In this document: positions 23,848-33,006 of the stretch, piece by piece | Layout: the number at the start of each line of letters is the position of its first letter | How positions within the stretch are numbered: position 1 is the stretch's first letter | Assembly (NCBI RefSeq): GCF_009674685.1 | Contig: NZ_WKJI01000003.1 | Location: 1-64,000, forward strand | Reading direction: 5' to 3' | Source of the DNA: Pedobacter puniceum | GTDB taxonomy: Bacteria; Bacteroidota; Bacteroidia; Sphingobacteriales; Sphingobacteriaceae | Length of the DNA: 64,000 bases | Translations under genes and position numbers: made by a program | Notes under the pieces: model-generated | Databases searched by the model: none | What the model was told of the DNA's origin: nothing | What the model saw: only the letters and a program-made list of their open reading frames with translations

Positions 23848-24312
23848 AAGTAGAAAGTACAAAGTATCAAGTAGAAAGACTTTTTAAAAAGCCGGTTAAC
23901 ATTCTTTGGATTTCCTTGATTTGTGTTTCTAAAATTTCATATTGTTCTTCATTTATTAAGTCAACCTCTTTGGCTATAACTATTTGCGTTTCCAATTCAA
24001 AAGCGGATCCTATACTGATGCTTATAAATTGTTTTAATTCGTTATCTGATTTTCGTCCACAACCTTCAGCTATATTTGATGGAATAGAGACCGCAGATCG
24101 AAACATTTGATTAGCAATTCCAAATTTATGTTCAGTTGGAAAAGCCTTAATAGTTGTAAAAATAAGTTTAGAGAACTGAATACTTATTTTCCAAACCTTC
24201 AATTCTCTAAAATTATGCATAACGAGTTTTAATATGTTTCACTAAGTGCTTTTTTACCTCTATTTTTCTCTAGTATAGGTCTTTCTACTTTCTACTCACT
24301 ACTTTTTACTTC
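23848..24312 (-). mobile_element. Repeat-bounded element carrying an S23/IVS-type gene
   Basis: The S23-type gene is bracketed by inverted arrays of one short word. On the minus strand the upstream side (24312-24279) is built of AAGTAAAAAGTAGTGAGTAG-like units ending GTAGAAAGACC. The downstream side (23880-23849) begins GTCTTTCTACTT and continues with GATACTTTGTACTTTCTACT. AGTAGAAAGAC and GTCTTTCTACT are exact 11-bp complements, and the remainder is a degenerate inverted match. The stop codon of the gene lies inside the downstream array. The unit is about 465 bp, sits between metH and EamA, and resembles a rRNA intervening-sequence cassette displaced into an intergenic site. Mobility is inferred, not shown. 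Confidence 0.5.
23867..24220 (-). CDS. Four-helix-bundle protein (23S rRNA intervening-sequence type)
   Basis: The 117-residue, all-helical protein is of the S23/IVS family. The signature order is FRELKVWKISIQFS in helix 1, then FGIANQMFRSAVSIPSNIAEG, the most conserved block, and later FISISIGSAFELETQI, with a final helix ending MLTGFLKSL. Members were first found inside intervening sequences of 23S rRNA genes. They also occur free in Bacteroidota and have the same fold as the Avd protein of diversity-generating retroelements. The molecular role is unknown. No variable repeat or DGR reverse transcriptase is nearby, so an Avd role is unlikely. The last codons lie in the terminal repeat, which suggests gene and repeat move together. 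Confidence 0.9.
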   Translation of the reverse strand: MHNFRELKVWKISIQFSKLIFTTIKAFPTEHKFGIANQMFRSAVSIPSNIAEGCGRKSDNELKQFISISIGSAFELETQIVIAKEVDLINEEQYEILETQIKEIQRMLTGFLKSLST

Positions 24313-24313
24313 A

Positions 24314-27300
24314 TTAATACCCCAAATTCGGGCTCAGCCACTTTTCAGCAGTTTCTAAGTCTAAAGCTTTTCTTTTAGCATAGTCCTCTACTTGGTCTTT
24401 ACCTATCTTGCCTAAACCAAAGTATTTGGATTGAGGGTGTGCAAAGTAAAATCCGCTTACCGCTGCGGTAGGGTACATAGCTAAACTTTCTGTTAGCTTA
24501 ATGCCGGTTGTTTGTGTAGCATCCAAAAGATTAAATAAAGTGGCTTTCTCTGTATGATCTGGACAGGCAGGGTAACCCGGTGCTGGCCTAATACCCTGAT
24601 ATTTTTCTTTTATCAGTTCTTCATTGTCCAATTTTTCTGTTTTAGCATAAGCCCAATAGTCTTTACGAACCATTTCATGTAGCTTTTCCGCAAAAGCTTC
24701 TGCCAATCTATCGGCCAAAGCCTTGGTCATGATGCTGTTATAGTCATCAAAATCGGCTTCAAATTTTGCTACCAGTTCATCGCAACCTAAACCTGTAGTA
24801 ACTGCAAAACCTCCAAAATAATCTTGCAAACCTGTTTCTTTAGGTGCTATAAAATCTGCCAAAGCATAATAAGGTTCGCCTTTTGGTTTCTCTGCTTGCT
24901 GACGTAAAGTGTGTATTTTAATGGTTTTCTGAGCTGTTTGATTTTGCTCTTTCAATACACATCCTTCTTCCGTAAGTTGATATTGTAAATTTTGTAGTTG
25001 CTGATGCTCTATCGTTAATTCAATATCATCATCGCCAACAGTAGCTGCAGGCCAGAAGCCAAATACAGCTTTTGCTTTTAGTAATTTCTCATCTACTATA
25101 CGTTTTAAAAGAACTTGGGCATCATCAAATAACTTTTTAGCCTCTACACCTACATATTTATCATCAAAAATTTTAGGATAAGAACCTCTTAGCTCCCAGG
25201 TATGGAAAAAAGGAGACCAATCTATATAAGGAACAAGCTCTTCTAGCGGGTAATCCTCTATTACTTTAGTTCCTGTAAAAGTAGGTGCACTGGCAATAGG
25301 CTGCGACCAATCTATCTTAAATTTCTCTTTACGAGCTTGTTCAATAGAAACTAAACTTTTATCAACCTTCTTTTTGTTGTAATTATCGCGGGTTGTTTGG
25401 TAGTCTTCTTTAAGTTTTTGTTTGTACGATGCCTTTGTTTCAGGGTTTAATAAATCGCTACAAACGGTTACACTTCTAGAAGCATCTAAAACATGTACAG
25501 TAGCACCTTTATAATGTGGATCTACTTTTACAGCAGTATGTATTCTTGATGTAGTTGCACCACCAATTAATAAAGGAATATCAAAACCTTCGCGTTCCAT
25601 TTCTTTAGCAAAATGAACCATTTCATCTAAAGAAGGAGTGATGAGGCCGCTTAAGCCAATAATATCTACTTGATGTTTTTTAGCTTCTTCGATGATTTTA
25701 GCGGCAGGAACCATCACCCCTAAATCAATAATTTCGAAGTTGTTACAAGCCAATACAACACCTACTATATTTTTTCCAATATCATGAACATCGCCTTTTA
25801 CAGTTGCTAACAATACTTTTCCGGCCGAGCTACTTTCACCTTCAACTTTTTCTGCTTCTATGTATGGCATGAGTATGGCAACGGCTTTTTTCATTACTCT
25901 GGCAGATTTTACTACCTGCGGTAAGAACATTTTTCCTTCGCCAAATAAATCACCTACAATGCCCATTCCGTCCATTAAAGGGCCTTCAATAACATCTAAA
26001 GGTTTAGCATATTTTAATCGGGCTTCTTCAACATCAATCTCTAAATAATCTATAATACCTTTTATCAAAGAATGAGATAGCCTTTCTTCTACAGTACCTT
26101 TGCGCCATTCTTCATCTTTAACCAGTACTTTACCTTTGTTTTTAACTGTTTCTGCGTATTCTACAAGAATTTCGGTAGCATCTGGTCGGCGGTTTAAGAG
26201 AACATCCTCAACTTTTATTAAAAGTTCTGGTTCAATTTCTTCATATACTTCCAGCATCCCAGCGTTAACAATACCCATATCTAAACCCGCTTTAATAGCA
26301 TGGTATAAAAATGCCGAGTGCATAGCCTCACGTACCGGGTTATTTCCGCGGAAAGAGAAAGATATGTTTGATACACCACCGCTTACTTTAGCGTGAGGTA
26401 AGTTTTGTTTTATCCAACGAGTAGCCTCAATAAAATCTACCGCATAGTTATTATGCTCTTCTAAACCTGTAGCTACGGTTAAAATATTAGGGTCGAATAT
26501 GATGTCTTGCGGAGGAAAATGAACCTCGTTAACTAAAATATCATAAGAACGTTTGCAAATCTCTTTTCTACGTTCCAGATTATCAGCTTGGCCATTTTCA
26601 TCAAAAGCCATGACTACGGCCGCTGCACCATATTGCTTGATTTTATGGGCGTATTCTTTAAACTTTTCTTCACCTTCTTTAAGAGAGATAGAGTTTACGA
26701 TACCTTTTCCTTGTAAACATTTTAAGCCGGCTTCTATAACCGTCCATTTAGAAGAGTCTACCATGATGGGTAGCTTACTGATATCAGGTTCGGCACCAAT
26801 AAGGTTTAAAAATTTGGTCATGGCAGCTTCAGAATCAAGCATGCCTTCATCCATGTTTACATCTATGATTTGTGCACCGCCCTCTACCTGCTGACGAGCA
26901 ACGGATAATGCGCCTTCAAAATCTCCGCTTAGAATAAGCTTAGCAAATTTTGGCGAACCTGTTACGTTGGTACGCTCTCCAACATTTACAAAGTTGGTTT
27001 GCGTGGTGATGTTAAAAGCTTCTAAGCCAGATAATCTTAAATAAGGAGCTTGTTGCTGAGGTATTCTTGCTGGATGTTGTGCAGCAAAATTTGCCATTTT
27101 CTGAATATGGTCTGGCGTGGTACCACAACAGCCACCTATAATATTGATAAAGCCCGATGCTAGGAAATCATTCACCAATGCAGCAGTTTCATCTGGTGTT
27201 TCATCATAAGCACCAAACTCGTTAGGTAAGCCAGCGTTTGGATAAGCAGAAACAAAAACATCAGAAATTTCTGAAAGCTCTTGTATGTAAGGACGCATTT

Positions 27301-28084
27301 CTTTAGCGCCCAATGCACAGTTTAAGCCTATAGATAATATATCAGCGTGGCGAACAGAGTTCCAAAATGCTTCTACCGTTTGGCCAGATAATGTTCTTCC
27401 GGAAGCATCTGTAATGGTCCCAGAAATCATGATTTCGAGCTTTATTTGTGGAGCATCAGCACTAGGGTTTTCTGCTTTTATTTTTTCGTTTAATTCTTTC
27501 TCATATCGTTTGATAGCGAAAATTGCAGCTTTAGCATTTAAAGTATCAAAAATAGTTTCTATCAATAATACATCTGCGCCACCATCAACTAAACCTCTTA
27601 CCTGCTCGTAATAGCATTCTTCTAGATAATCAAAAGTGATGGCTCTAAAGCCAGGGTCGTTAACATCCGGAGAGATAGATAAAGTACGGTTGGTAGGGCC
27701 AATAGCACCGGCAACAAAACGTGGTTTATCAGGGTTTTGAGCTGTAAATTCTAAGGCAACTTCTTTAGCTATTCTAGCGCCTTCATAACTTAGCTCATAA
27801 GAAAGATCTTCCATCTGATAATCAGCCATAGAAATACGCTGAGTGCTAAAAGTATTGGTTTCAATAATATCAGCTCCAGCTTCTAAATAAGCCGCATGAA
27901 TAGCTTTGATAACATCAGGACGGGTAATATTAAGTAAATCATTATTTCCCTTAACATCACAAGGATGGTTTTTAAATCTTTCGCTTCTAAAATCTTCCTC
28001 TGTTAGGTTATAACGCTGAATCATGGTACCCATAGCACCATCTATCACTAAAATTCTCTTTTTTAATTCTTCTCTGATATTCAT
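24314..28084 (-). CDS. metH: Cobalamin-dependent methionine synthase
   Basis: This is a full-length enzyme of 1256 residues from the chosen start (ATG at 28084, [20 protein letters not shown]). A GTG 14 codons upstream is open but lies in repeat sequence and is rejected. Domains in order: homocysteine-binding barrel (about 1-330) with the zinc cysteines in GLNCALG and GGCCGTTP; pterin-binding domain (about 350-620, [12 protein letters not shown]); cobalamin cap and B12-binding Rossmann domain (about 640-890) with [11 protein letters not shown] carrying the cobalt-ligand His; AdoMet activation domain (about 910-1256, [15 protein letters not shown]). It transfers methyl from methyl-THF through cob(I)alamin to homocysteine. 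A SAM-I riboswitch sits 134 bases upstream. The active-site set is complete. Confidence 0.97.
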   Translation of the reverse strand: MNIREELKKRILVIDGAMGTMIQRYNLTEEDFRSERFKNHPCDVKGNNDLLNITRPDVIKAIHAAYLEAGADIIETNTFSTQRISMADYQMEDLSYELSYEGARIAKEVALEFTAQNPDKPRFVAGAIGPTNRTLSISPDVNDPGFRAITFDYLEECYYEQVRGLVDGGADVLLIETIFDTLNAKAAIFAIKRYEKELNEKIKAENPSADAPQIKLEIMISGTITDASGRTLSGQTVEAFWNSVRHADILSIGLNCALGAKEMRPYIQELSEISDVFVSAYPNAGLPNEFGAYDETPDETAALVNDFLASGFINIIGGCCGTTPDHIQKMANFAAQHPARIPQQQAPYLRLSGLEAFNITTQTNFVNVGERTNVTGSPKFAKLILSGDFEGALSVARQQVEGGAQIIDVNMDEGMLDSEAAMTKFLNLIGAEPDISKLPIMVDSSKWTVIEAGLKCLQGKGIVNSISLKEGEEKFKEYAHKIKQYGAAAVVMAFDENGQADNLERRKEICKRSYDILVNEVHFPPQDIIFDPNILTVATGLEEHNNYAVDFIEATRWIKQNLPHAKVSGGVSNISFSFRGNNPVREAMHSAFLYHAIKAGLDMGIVNAGMLEVYEEIEPELLIKVEDVLLNRRPDATEILVEYAETVKNKGKVLVKDEEWRKGTVEERLSHSLIKGIIDYLEIDVEEARLKYAKPLDVIEGPLMDGMGIVGDLFGEGKMFLPQVVKSARVMKKAVAILMPYIEAEKVEGESSSAGKVLLATVKGDVHDIGKNIVGVVLACNNFEIIDLGVMVPAAKIIEEAKKHQVDIIGLSGLITPSLDEMVHFAKEMEREGFDIPLLIGGATTSRIHTAVKVDPHYKGATVHVLDASRSVTVCSDLLNPETKASYKQKLKEDYQTTRDNYNKKKVDKSLVSIEQARKEKFKIDWSQPIASAPTFTGTKVIEDYPLEELVPYIDWSPFFHTWELRGSYPKIFDDKYVGVEAKKLFDDAQVLLKRIVDEKLLKAKAVFGFWPAATVGDDDIELTIEHQQLQNLQYQLTEEGCVLKEQNQTAQKTIKIHTLRQQAEKPKGEPYYALADFIAPKETGLQDYFGGFAVTTGLGCDELVAKFEADFDDYNSIMTKALADRLAEAFAEKLHEMVRKDYWAYAKTEKLDNEELIKEKYQGIRPAPGYPACPDHTEKATLFNLLDATQTTGIKLTESLAMYPTAAVSGFYFAHPQSKYFGLGKIGKDQVEDYAKRKALDLETAEKWLSPNLGY

Positions 28085-28089
28085 TTTAT

Positions 28090-28171
28090 CGTATTGCGTA
28101 GAGCGTATTGTGAAGGGCGAATACACGTAATTGAATGGTACTCAATACGCAATACTCACATCTCAATACTT
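28090..28171. repeat. Inverted GTATTG-word repeat in the metH leader
   Basis: GTATTGCGTA at 28091-28100 and TACGCAATAC at 28145-28154 are exact complements. Both arms consist of further degenerate copies of GTATTGnG, including GCGTATTGTG on the left and CTCACATCTCAATAC on the right. The interior of about 30 bp carries no gene. The layout matches the inverted word arrays around the S23-type gene but with a different word. It lies between the riboswitch and the metH start, so it adds a long AT-rich hairpin to the leader RNA. Confidence 0.6.
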
Positions 28172-28186
28172 ATTAGCTTATTTAGA

Positions 28187-28216
28187 AAAGTCAGGATTTT
28201 TGGCGTTTAGACTTTT
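28187..28216 (-). promoter_or_regulatory. Candidate expression-platform hairpin of the metH riboswitch
   Basis: On the minus strand AAAAGTC pairs with GACTTTT (16-nt loop) directly after the aptamer, and the 3' arm ends in four T. It could act as a weak terminator when SAM is bound. The U tract is short (TTTTC), so translational control or a different platform is possible. Confidence 0.4.
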
Positions 28217-28217
28217 A

Positions 28218-28319
28218 CTTATCTTTCCTAGAGCTTGTACTCTAAGTAGAATTTAGCACCTTGTAAGCACAGGTTGCTAAGACTTCGCAGGGTCTAATCC
28301 CTCCGTCTTTCTCTATAAG
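28218..28319 (-). promoter_or_regulatory. SAM-I (S-box) riboswitch aptamer upstream of metH
   Basis: Read on the minus strand, the conserved S-box elements appear in order. P1 is CTTAT (28319-28315), closed by ATAAG (28222-28218). AGAG follows, then GGAGGGA, the GACCC...GTC segment of P2 with GCGAAG, the invariant AGCAACC, GGTGCTAAATTC at P3, and a P4 hairpin (AGAGTACAAGCTCT). High S-adenosylmethionine should reduce metH expression. The presence upstream of metH is itself strong support. Confidence 0.93.
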
Positions 28320-28459
28320 CGCTGCAAAAATGATGATATTTTTGCTCAAAAGCAAATATTATCCTTAAGGTAAATGCTTAAAAGACATTAGAAAGATAAT
28401 TGCATTTATAATGATAAAAAGGAGTTATCTCTTTGAGGGCAAGTACATAAGTTAAGCTA

Positions 28460-29026
28460 TCAATACAGCCTTTTTGTCAATTGTTCTTCAACGCGTTTAA
28501 AAAATTGTAAAGGTTTTAATTGTCGCCAGCTTAAATCATCTAACTCGCCACCAAAATTGATGTAATAATCAATGTTATTGGTTTTAAATTCATCAATCAC
28601 ATGGGGTCTAAAATTAATACCTGCAATCCATCCGTCTTCTACATCCTGAAACCATTCTTCATAATAACAATCATCAGAAGAATGGAAATTTAAAACGTTT
28701 TCTCCTACCAGAATAAACTTGTTAATGCCTTCATCCATAATGCTTTCTAGAATTTCTCTCTTTAAAAGCATGATGTCATTATTGATGGCATCGTTCCATT
28801 CGCCAATAAATTCTATAATGGCGTATTGGCGGTCATAATCAACAAATAAAACTTTTAGATACAGGGTGTTAGACCCAAAAGTATCCCACTGCGGGTGAAG
28901 TAAATAATTATAGATTTGTTTATCGTAATAAAACTCGTTGTATTGGGTTTCATAAAAGGGAGACCTTTCATCCTCTGCTGCTATATAATCATCCCTCCAC
29001 TTAAAATAAGGCTCTATTTCATGCAT
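28460..29026 (-). CDS. Conserved hypothetical protein
   Basis: The 188-residue soluble protein is acidic and aromatic-rich, with no signal peptide or membrane segment. It begins MHEIEPYFKWRDDYIAAEDE. A central part reads like an alpha/beta fold (YAIIEFIGEWNDAINNDI, INKFILVGENVLNF), and a C-terminal part resembles an evenly spaced strand-turn pattern (NNIDYYINFGGELDDLSW). I do not recognise the family. The start is 2 bases after the murQ stop, so the two genes are almost certainly cotranscribed and may be translationally coupled. The C-terminus LTKRLY lies near the riboswitch side. A link with cell-wall recycling is suggested only by this pairing. Confidence 0.75.
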   Translation of the reverse strand: MHEIEPYFKWRDDYIAAEDERSPFYETQYNEFYYDKQIYNYLLHPQWDTFGSNTLYLKVLFVDYDRQYAIIEFIGEWNDAINNDIMLLKREILESIMDEGINKFILVGENVLNFHSSDDCYYEEWFQDVEDGWIAGINFRPHVIDEFKTNNIDYYINFGGELDDLSWRQLKPLQFFKRVEEQLTKRLY

Positions 29027-29028
29027 AA

Positions 29029-29844
29029 CTATTGTAAAGATGTTAAAAAAGCTTCGACAGCTTTTCTAACGTTTCCATATTTTTTTAATAAGTAAGCTGC
29101 TTCCTGTTCGTTTAAACTAGTTTCTTCCATCACCATGCGTGTACCTCTATCAACAAGTTTATTATTGGTTAACTGCATATCAACCATTTTGTTGCCTTTT
29201 ACTTTACCTAATTTTATCATCAATGAAGTACTCAGCATATTTAAAACCAGTTTTTGTGCAGTACCTGCTTTCATACGGGTAGAGCCTGTTAAAAACTCTG
29301 GTCCAACAATTACTTCAATAGGGTATTGGGCTTCTTTAGCAATACTGCTGTTGTTGTTGCAAACAATACAACCAGTTAAAATGCCATGTTGGTTTGCTGC
29401 TTTTAATCCACCTAGTACATAGGGGGTTTCTCCAGAAGCGGCAATTCCTACCAAGGTATCTAATGCGTTAATTTTATAGTCTTTTAAGTCTTCCCAAGCT
29501 TGCTCGGTATGGTCTTCGGCAAATTCAACAGCTTTTCTGATAGCGCTATCGCCACCTGCAATAATACCGATAACGGTTTCGAAATCTACCCCAAAGGTTG
29601 GCGGGCATTCAGAAGCATCAACAACACCTAATCTGCCACTGGTGCCGGCTCCAATGTAAAATAAGCGACCACCTTTTTTCATCTTATCTAACGCAGCGTT
29701 AACCAAATTTTCTATTTGGGGTAATGCTTCTTTAACAGCAAAAGGAACTGTTTGGTCTTCTTTATTGATGTTCTGCAAGATTTCTGCAACAGACATCTGA
29801 TCTAAATCATGATATAAAGAGGTTGATTCGGTGGTTTTACTCAT
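29029..29844 (-). CDS. murQ: N-acetylmuramic acid 6-phosphate etherase
   Basis: The 271-residue cytosolic enzyme cleaves the lactyl ether of MurNAc-6-phosphate to give GlcNAc-6-phosphate and D-lactate in peptidoglycan recycling. The SIS fold is clear, with YIGAGTSGRLGVVDASECPP (phosphosugar-binding loop and the start of the catalytic segment), then IIAGGDSAIRKAVEFAEDH, GIAASGETPYVLGG, and the MurQ signature GPEFLTGSTRMKAGTAQKL. Length is slightly short of the 300-residue norm because the N-terminus is compact. It is the first gene of a two-gene unit with the hypothetical protein downstream. Confidence 0.95.
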   Translation of the reverse strand: MSKTTESTSLYHDLDQMSVAEILQNINKEDQTVPFAVKEALPQIENLVNAALDKMKKGGRLFYIGAGTSGRLGVVDASECPPTFGVDFETVIGIIAGGDSAIRKAVEFAEDHTEQAWEDLKDYKINALDTLVGIAASGETPYVLGGLKAANQHGILTGCIVCNNNSSIAKEAQYPIEVIVGPEFLTGSTRMKAGTAQKLVLNMLSTSLMIKLGKVKGNKMVDMQLTNNKLVDRGTRMVMEETSLNEQEAAYLLKKYGNVRKAVEAFLTSLQ

Positions 29845-30235
29845 AACGCATTAAGGTGGGCGTAAATGTCGGTAAATAATCAGTTTTATCGAAAAAAATG
29901 TGCGCTTTTATAGATAAATGGTTAACAGGAGGTTGTGGTAGTTGAGGATAGCCTGTTGAAGTGTTAAAATTAAGATGCTATTGAATTAATTATCCGAGTT
30001 TATAAATCGAAGAGTGAATTTTTGGATGGTCTGTAAAATGGGGGAACTTAGAAAATTGGGAACAGTATTTTTTCTATTATAGGATATTGTTCAAATCTTG
30101 TATTTTTTACTAGCAAACAATTAAAAATTAGCATTGCTCATATCAGCTTTAAATGACTCAATTTATCTGAGAAAAACTTGCTGGAAGGGTATTTAGAGGC
30201 TAGTGCATCAGTTACGCGTGTTATGTGTCGCTAGG
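29845..30235. other. Intergenic spacer, nothing clear
   Basis: This 391-bp AT-rich spacer lies between the murQ start and the toxin gene end. The murQ promoter must lie at its left end. No ORF, RNA gene or terminator is convincing. Confidence 0.5.
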
Positions 30236-30535
30236 TCAATCATTTAATCTGCTTTCAATGTCCATTTGCTGATGCAGAATTCTGATTATTTCTATTTCGT
30301 TTTCTTTCAAATTTATTCGATAGAAAATAAAATGTGATTTTACTTTTGTGCGGTAATACCCTTTTCTGATATGATTAAAATCTTTCCCACTAGTTGGATG
30401 TTGAGTTAAATACTCGATTTCATTAAGGATTAAGTTGAAATATCTGTCTGCTTGTTCAAGAGACCAAGTTTCGAAAGTGTAAAGCCAAATGTTTTCAATG
30501 TCGATTTGAGCTTCATTACTGATTTTATAAGTCAT
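30236..30535 (-). CDS. ParE/RelE superfamily toxin
   Basis: The 99-residue basic protein has the ParE-type layout: N-terminal YKISNEAQIDIENIW, two helices (EQADRYFNLILNEIEYLTQHP), GKDFNHIRKGYYRTKV, then strand HFIFYRI and C-terminal EIEIIRILHQQMD. ParE members poison DNA gyrase, while RelE members cut mRNA on ribosomes. The HxMD-like end with R-x-L-H-x-x-x-D fits ParE. It overlaps its antitoxin stop by one base (TAATG), typical of coupled translation. The pair is on the minus strand in a spacer-rich region, as expected for a horizontally moving toxin-antitoxin module. Confidence 0.88.
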   Translation of the reverse strand: MTYKISNEAQIDIENIWLYTFETWSLEQADRYFNLILNEIEYLTQHPTSGKDFNHIRKGYYRTKVKSHFIFYRINLKENEIEIIRILHQQMDIESRLND

Positions 30536-30783
30536 TATTTTGATACATGTTTTTGATGAAGATTATCTAAAAATGTATCTCTGCTAAAGTTTTTTACAAA
30601 TCCAGATTTTTCACCTTTTACAAGTTCTTTAATAAGCGCAGTTTTTTTTGTTTCCTCATGTTCAAACATTCTTAAAGCTGCTCTTACAACCTCACTTGCA
30701 GAAGAAAATTTTCCAGTCTGAACTTGTTCGTTAATGAACTTTTCGAAATAGTCGCCGAGTAGTATTGATGTGTTCTTTGCCAT
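30535..30783 (-). CDS. ParD-type antitoxin
   Basis: The 82-residue product starts at ATG 30783 (MAKNTSILLGDYFEKFINEQ). An upstream in-frame start 31 codons earlier would run through the promoter palindrome and is rejected. The N-terminal half is a ribbon-helix-helix DNA-binding fold (NTSILLGDYFEKF, then GKFSSASEVVRAALRMFEHEE, the classic ParD block). The C-terminal half (KGEKSGFVKNFSRDTFLD) binds toxin. It should repress its own promoter through the palindrome at 30807-30821 and neutralise the downstream toxin. Confidence 0.9.
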   Translation of the reverse strand: MAKNTSILLGDYFEKFINEQVQTGKFSSASEVVRAALRMFEHEETKKTALIKELVKGEKSGFVKNFSRDTFLDNLHQKHVSK

Positions 30784-30806
30784 AATTTTAAACTTTACTA
30801 TAAAGG

Positions 30807-30821
30807 TACCAATAATTGGTA
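30807..30821 (-). promoter_or_regulatory. Operator palindrome of the toxin-antitoxin operon
   Basis: TACCAAT and ATTGGTA are perfect 7-bp arms around one central base, 24 bp upstream of the antitoxin start. On the minus strand it overlaps a -7-like box (TACCTTTA) placed about 20 bp after a TTG. This is the expected place for autorepression. Confidence 0.6.
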
Positions 30822-31093
30822 TAAGGAACAATTTTTCTAATCTTAATATTATGGAATGTTGTTGGGGTTCGGTCACTCAACGGCAGTTCTTTTAAAAACC
30901 TAAAATAGGTTTAATTGGAGCTTATCAGAAGTTAAATATAAGCGATTATGGCGCATTAATCATTAGATTTCGCTTTTGATGCTACAAGAAAAAAAATAAT
31001 AGCTGATATATATACATCTTGGTATCCTTTTACATTATCATATACTAACTCGTAAATCACAGGTCATTTATAGGGTTAATGATATAGTTTGTT

Positions 31094-31137
31094 CCCTGTT
31101 ATGACCCTGTTATAACCCTGTTAGTACCCTGTTAGTG
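31094..31137. repeat. Four tandem 11-bp repeats CCCTGTTAnnn
   Basis: Four consecutive 11-mers, CCCTGTTATGA, CCCTGTTATAA, CCCTGTTAGTA and CCCTGTTAGTG, share an invariant first eight bases. Eleven bp is about one helical turn, so identical faces are presented on one side of the DNA. Confidence 0.85.
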
Positions 31138-31364
31138 TTGACTTAAACATGATTTTGTTACCGCCAGAAATTCTGATACACTTGATGTCAATTTATCATC
31201 AAGAAAAAATTAAAGCTTTAAAATTAAGGATATAGAACAGTAATAGATGCTTGAAGGTGGTGCTTTAATGTGATGAGCTATTGTTTAATTAAATTCTACA
31301 AAAAAAATGAATGTTTTTTGCAGATAAATAGATAAAATTTTCTGTTTTCTAATGGTTTAGTCAT

Positions 31365-31372
31365 TACATTTG
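31365..31372 (+). promoter_or_regulatory. Bacteroidota-type -7 box upstream of the protease gene
   Basis: TACATTTG matches the TAnnTTTG consensus exactly and lies 13 bp before the start codon. The -33 region about 19 bp upstream is a poor match (TTCTG), and the implied leader is only a few bases, so the call is tentative. Confidence 0.4.
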
Positions 31373-31385
31373 TTTCAATAATTCC

Positions 31386-32999
31386 ATGAAATCTTTAACG
31401 AAAAGCTTTTTATTCTTTTTTTCTGTTCTGCTGATTTTATTTCTTGGTTTTTTCCTAGGGACACAGTTCTCTATTGACAAAAATGGTAATGGTGTAATTG
31501 CTTTTGATTTTAGTAAAAGCAATAAAGTAAATCGCATTCTTAACCTTATCAGGAAAAACTATGTTGATTCTGTTAACATAGATTCTATGGAGAATTTAGC
31601 CATTCATGAAATTCTTAAAAATTTAGACCCACACTCTTTATATCTGCCACCTGTACAAGCAAAAGCACAAACAGAAAATTTAGAAGGTAATTTTGAAGGG
31701 ATTGGTATTGAATATTATTTACTGTCTGATACTTTGTTTGTAACACAAGTGAGGCCACAGGGGCCTGCCGAAAAAGCAGGCTTGCAAAAAGGCGATAAAA
31801 TTATTGCCGTTAATGGCGAGTATGTTACCGGAAAAGGCTTATTGGCAGAAAATGTTATCAGTAAACTAAGGGGGAAAAAGGGCAGCAGGGTAAAAGTAAC
31901 GGTTATAAGAAACGGTAAGGGCAATATCCAAGAGTTAGAAATTGTAAGAGACCGTATTATTGTAAGTAGTATTGATGTTGCTTATTTGATGAATAACCAA
32001 ACTGGTTTTATCAAAATCAGTAAGTTTGGTGCTAATACCGATGAAGATTTTATTGCCGAGTTAGAAAAACTCACCAAAAAAGGAATGAAAAACCTGATTT
32101 TGGATTTAAGAGGAAATGGAGGTGGCTATTTATCATCGGCTACAGCCTTAGCCGACCAATTTTTGCCAGAAGGAAAATTAATTGTTTATACCAAAGGCTT
32201 ACACGAGCCCCGTACAGATTATATTGCCACTACAGAAGGTTTGTTTGAAAAAGGTCAATTGGTAGTTTTAATTGATGAGGGAACGGCATCTGCTAGCGAA
32301 GTGGTGGCTGGGGCAATACAAGATTTAGATAGAGGTTACATTATAGGAAGAAGGTCTTTTGGTAAAGGCTTGGTACAAGAGCAATTTTCTTTTGAAGATG
32401 GTTCTGCCATGAATTTAACCGTAGCCCGATACTTTACACCATCAGGAAGATCTATCCAAAAATCTTATGATAAAGGTGTAGCGGACTATAAGGAAGAGCT
32501 TAAAAAACGTTTTGACCGTGGCGAGTATGTTTCTATTGATAGCGCATTAAAAGATTCGGCTTTTGTGAAATCTAATAAACCTTATAAAACGGAAAAAGGT
32601 AGGTTGGTATATGGTGGCGGCGGTATCATGCCAGATTATTTTGTGCCTTTAGACACTTCTTATTATAACGAGTTTTACAAGCAGGTTTCAGAGGCTTCTG
32701 TACTTCAGGAGTTTGTGTACAGAAATCTTATTCATCAAGATATTTTACCCTATAAAAACGCTTCAGAGTTTACCCAAAATTATAAGCTTAGTGATAACCA
32801 TATCAAAAGCTTGATTAGGTTTATTAAGAATAGGAATATCAAGGCCAAGCAAGAAGAAATAACCAAAGCTATACCCAAGTTTAAGAAAGACATCAAAGCT
32901 ATATTAGCTCGTTATTATTTCCAGGAAGAGGGCTTTTATCAAGTTGTAAATAATCAAGAGCCTTATGTTAGCAAGGCTTTAGAACTGCTTAATAAGTAA
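31386..32999 (+). CDS. C-terminal processing protease, S41 family
   Basis: The 537-residue product has an N-terminal membrane anchor (about residues 8-26, FLFFFSVLLILFLGFFLG). The conserved LDPHSLYLPP lead-in follows, then a PDZ domain (about 85-165, VRPQGPAEKAGLQKGDKIIAVNG) and the S41 protease domain. The catalytic dyad is visible as Ser302 in GTASASEV and Lys327 in FGKGLVQ, with the usual spacing of 25 residues. A C-terminal extension of about 150 residues is helical. It acts in the periplasm on the C-termini of envelope proteins. The gene stands alone and is convergent with the small lipoprotein gene, with only 7 bases between their ends. Confidence 0.94.
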   Translation: MKSLTKSFLFFFSVLLILFLGFFLGTQFSIDKNGNGVIAFDFSKSNKVNRILNLIRKNYVDSVNIDSMENLAIHEILKNLDPHSLYLPPVQAKAQTENLEGNFEGIGIEYYLLSDTLFVTQVRPQGPAEKAGLQKGDKIIAVNGEYVTGKGLLAENVISKLRGKKGSRVKVTVIRNGKGNIQELEIVRDRIIVSSIDVAYLMNNQTGFIKISKFGANTDEDFIAELEKLTKKGMKNLILDLRGNGGGYLSSATALADQFLPEGKLIVYTKGLHEPRTDYIATTEGLFEKGQLVVLIDEGTASASEVVAGAIQDLDRGYIIGRRSFGKGLVQEQFSFEDGSAMNLTVARYFTPSGRSIQKSYDKGVADYKEELKKRFDRGEYVSIDSALKDSAFVKSNKPYKTEKGRLVYGGGGIMPDYFVPLDTSYYNEFYKQVSEASVLQEFVYRNLIHQDILPYKNASEFTQNYKLSDNHIKSLIRFIKNRNIKAKQEEITKAIPKFKKDIKAILARYYFQEEGFYQVVNNQEPYVSKALELLNK

Positions 33000-33006
33000 A
33001 CACCTA

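Larger units (their letters stand above)
30877..31385. other. Intergenic spacer with tandem 11-bp repeat
   Basis: This 509-bp spacer lies between divergent transcription units. It contains the 4 x 11-bp tandem repeat described separately and a -7-like box close to the protease start. A small inverted repeat (AAACCTA then TAGGTTT) sits near 30897-30912. No ORF is supported. Confidence 0.55.

Noticed and set aside
23867-24220. S23-type protein as Avd of a diversity-generating retroelement
   Set aside because: No template/variable repeat pair or DGR-type reverse transcriptase is near; the only RT is group II and 17 kb away.
28085-28126. GTG start 14 codons upstream of metH
   Set aside because: The extension is translated from the inverted word repeat, while the ATG start aligns with the usual MetH N-terminus.
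30200-30900. ParDE-type pair as another integron cassette (GTTGAGT upstream, ACATAAC downstream)
   Set aside because: The heptamers are not complementary and no attC-like palindrome lies beside them.
31094-31137. Tandem 11-bp repeats as a CRISPR array
   Set aside because: Units are contiguous without spacers and no cas genes are in the window.
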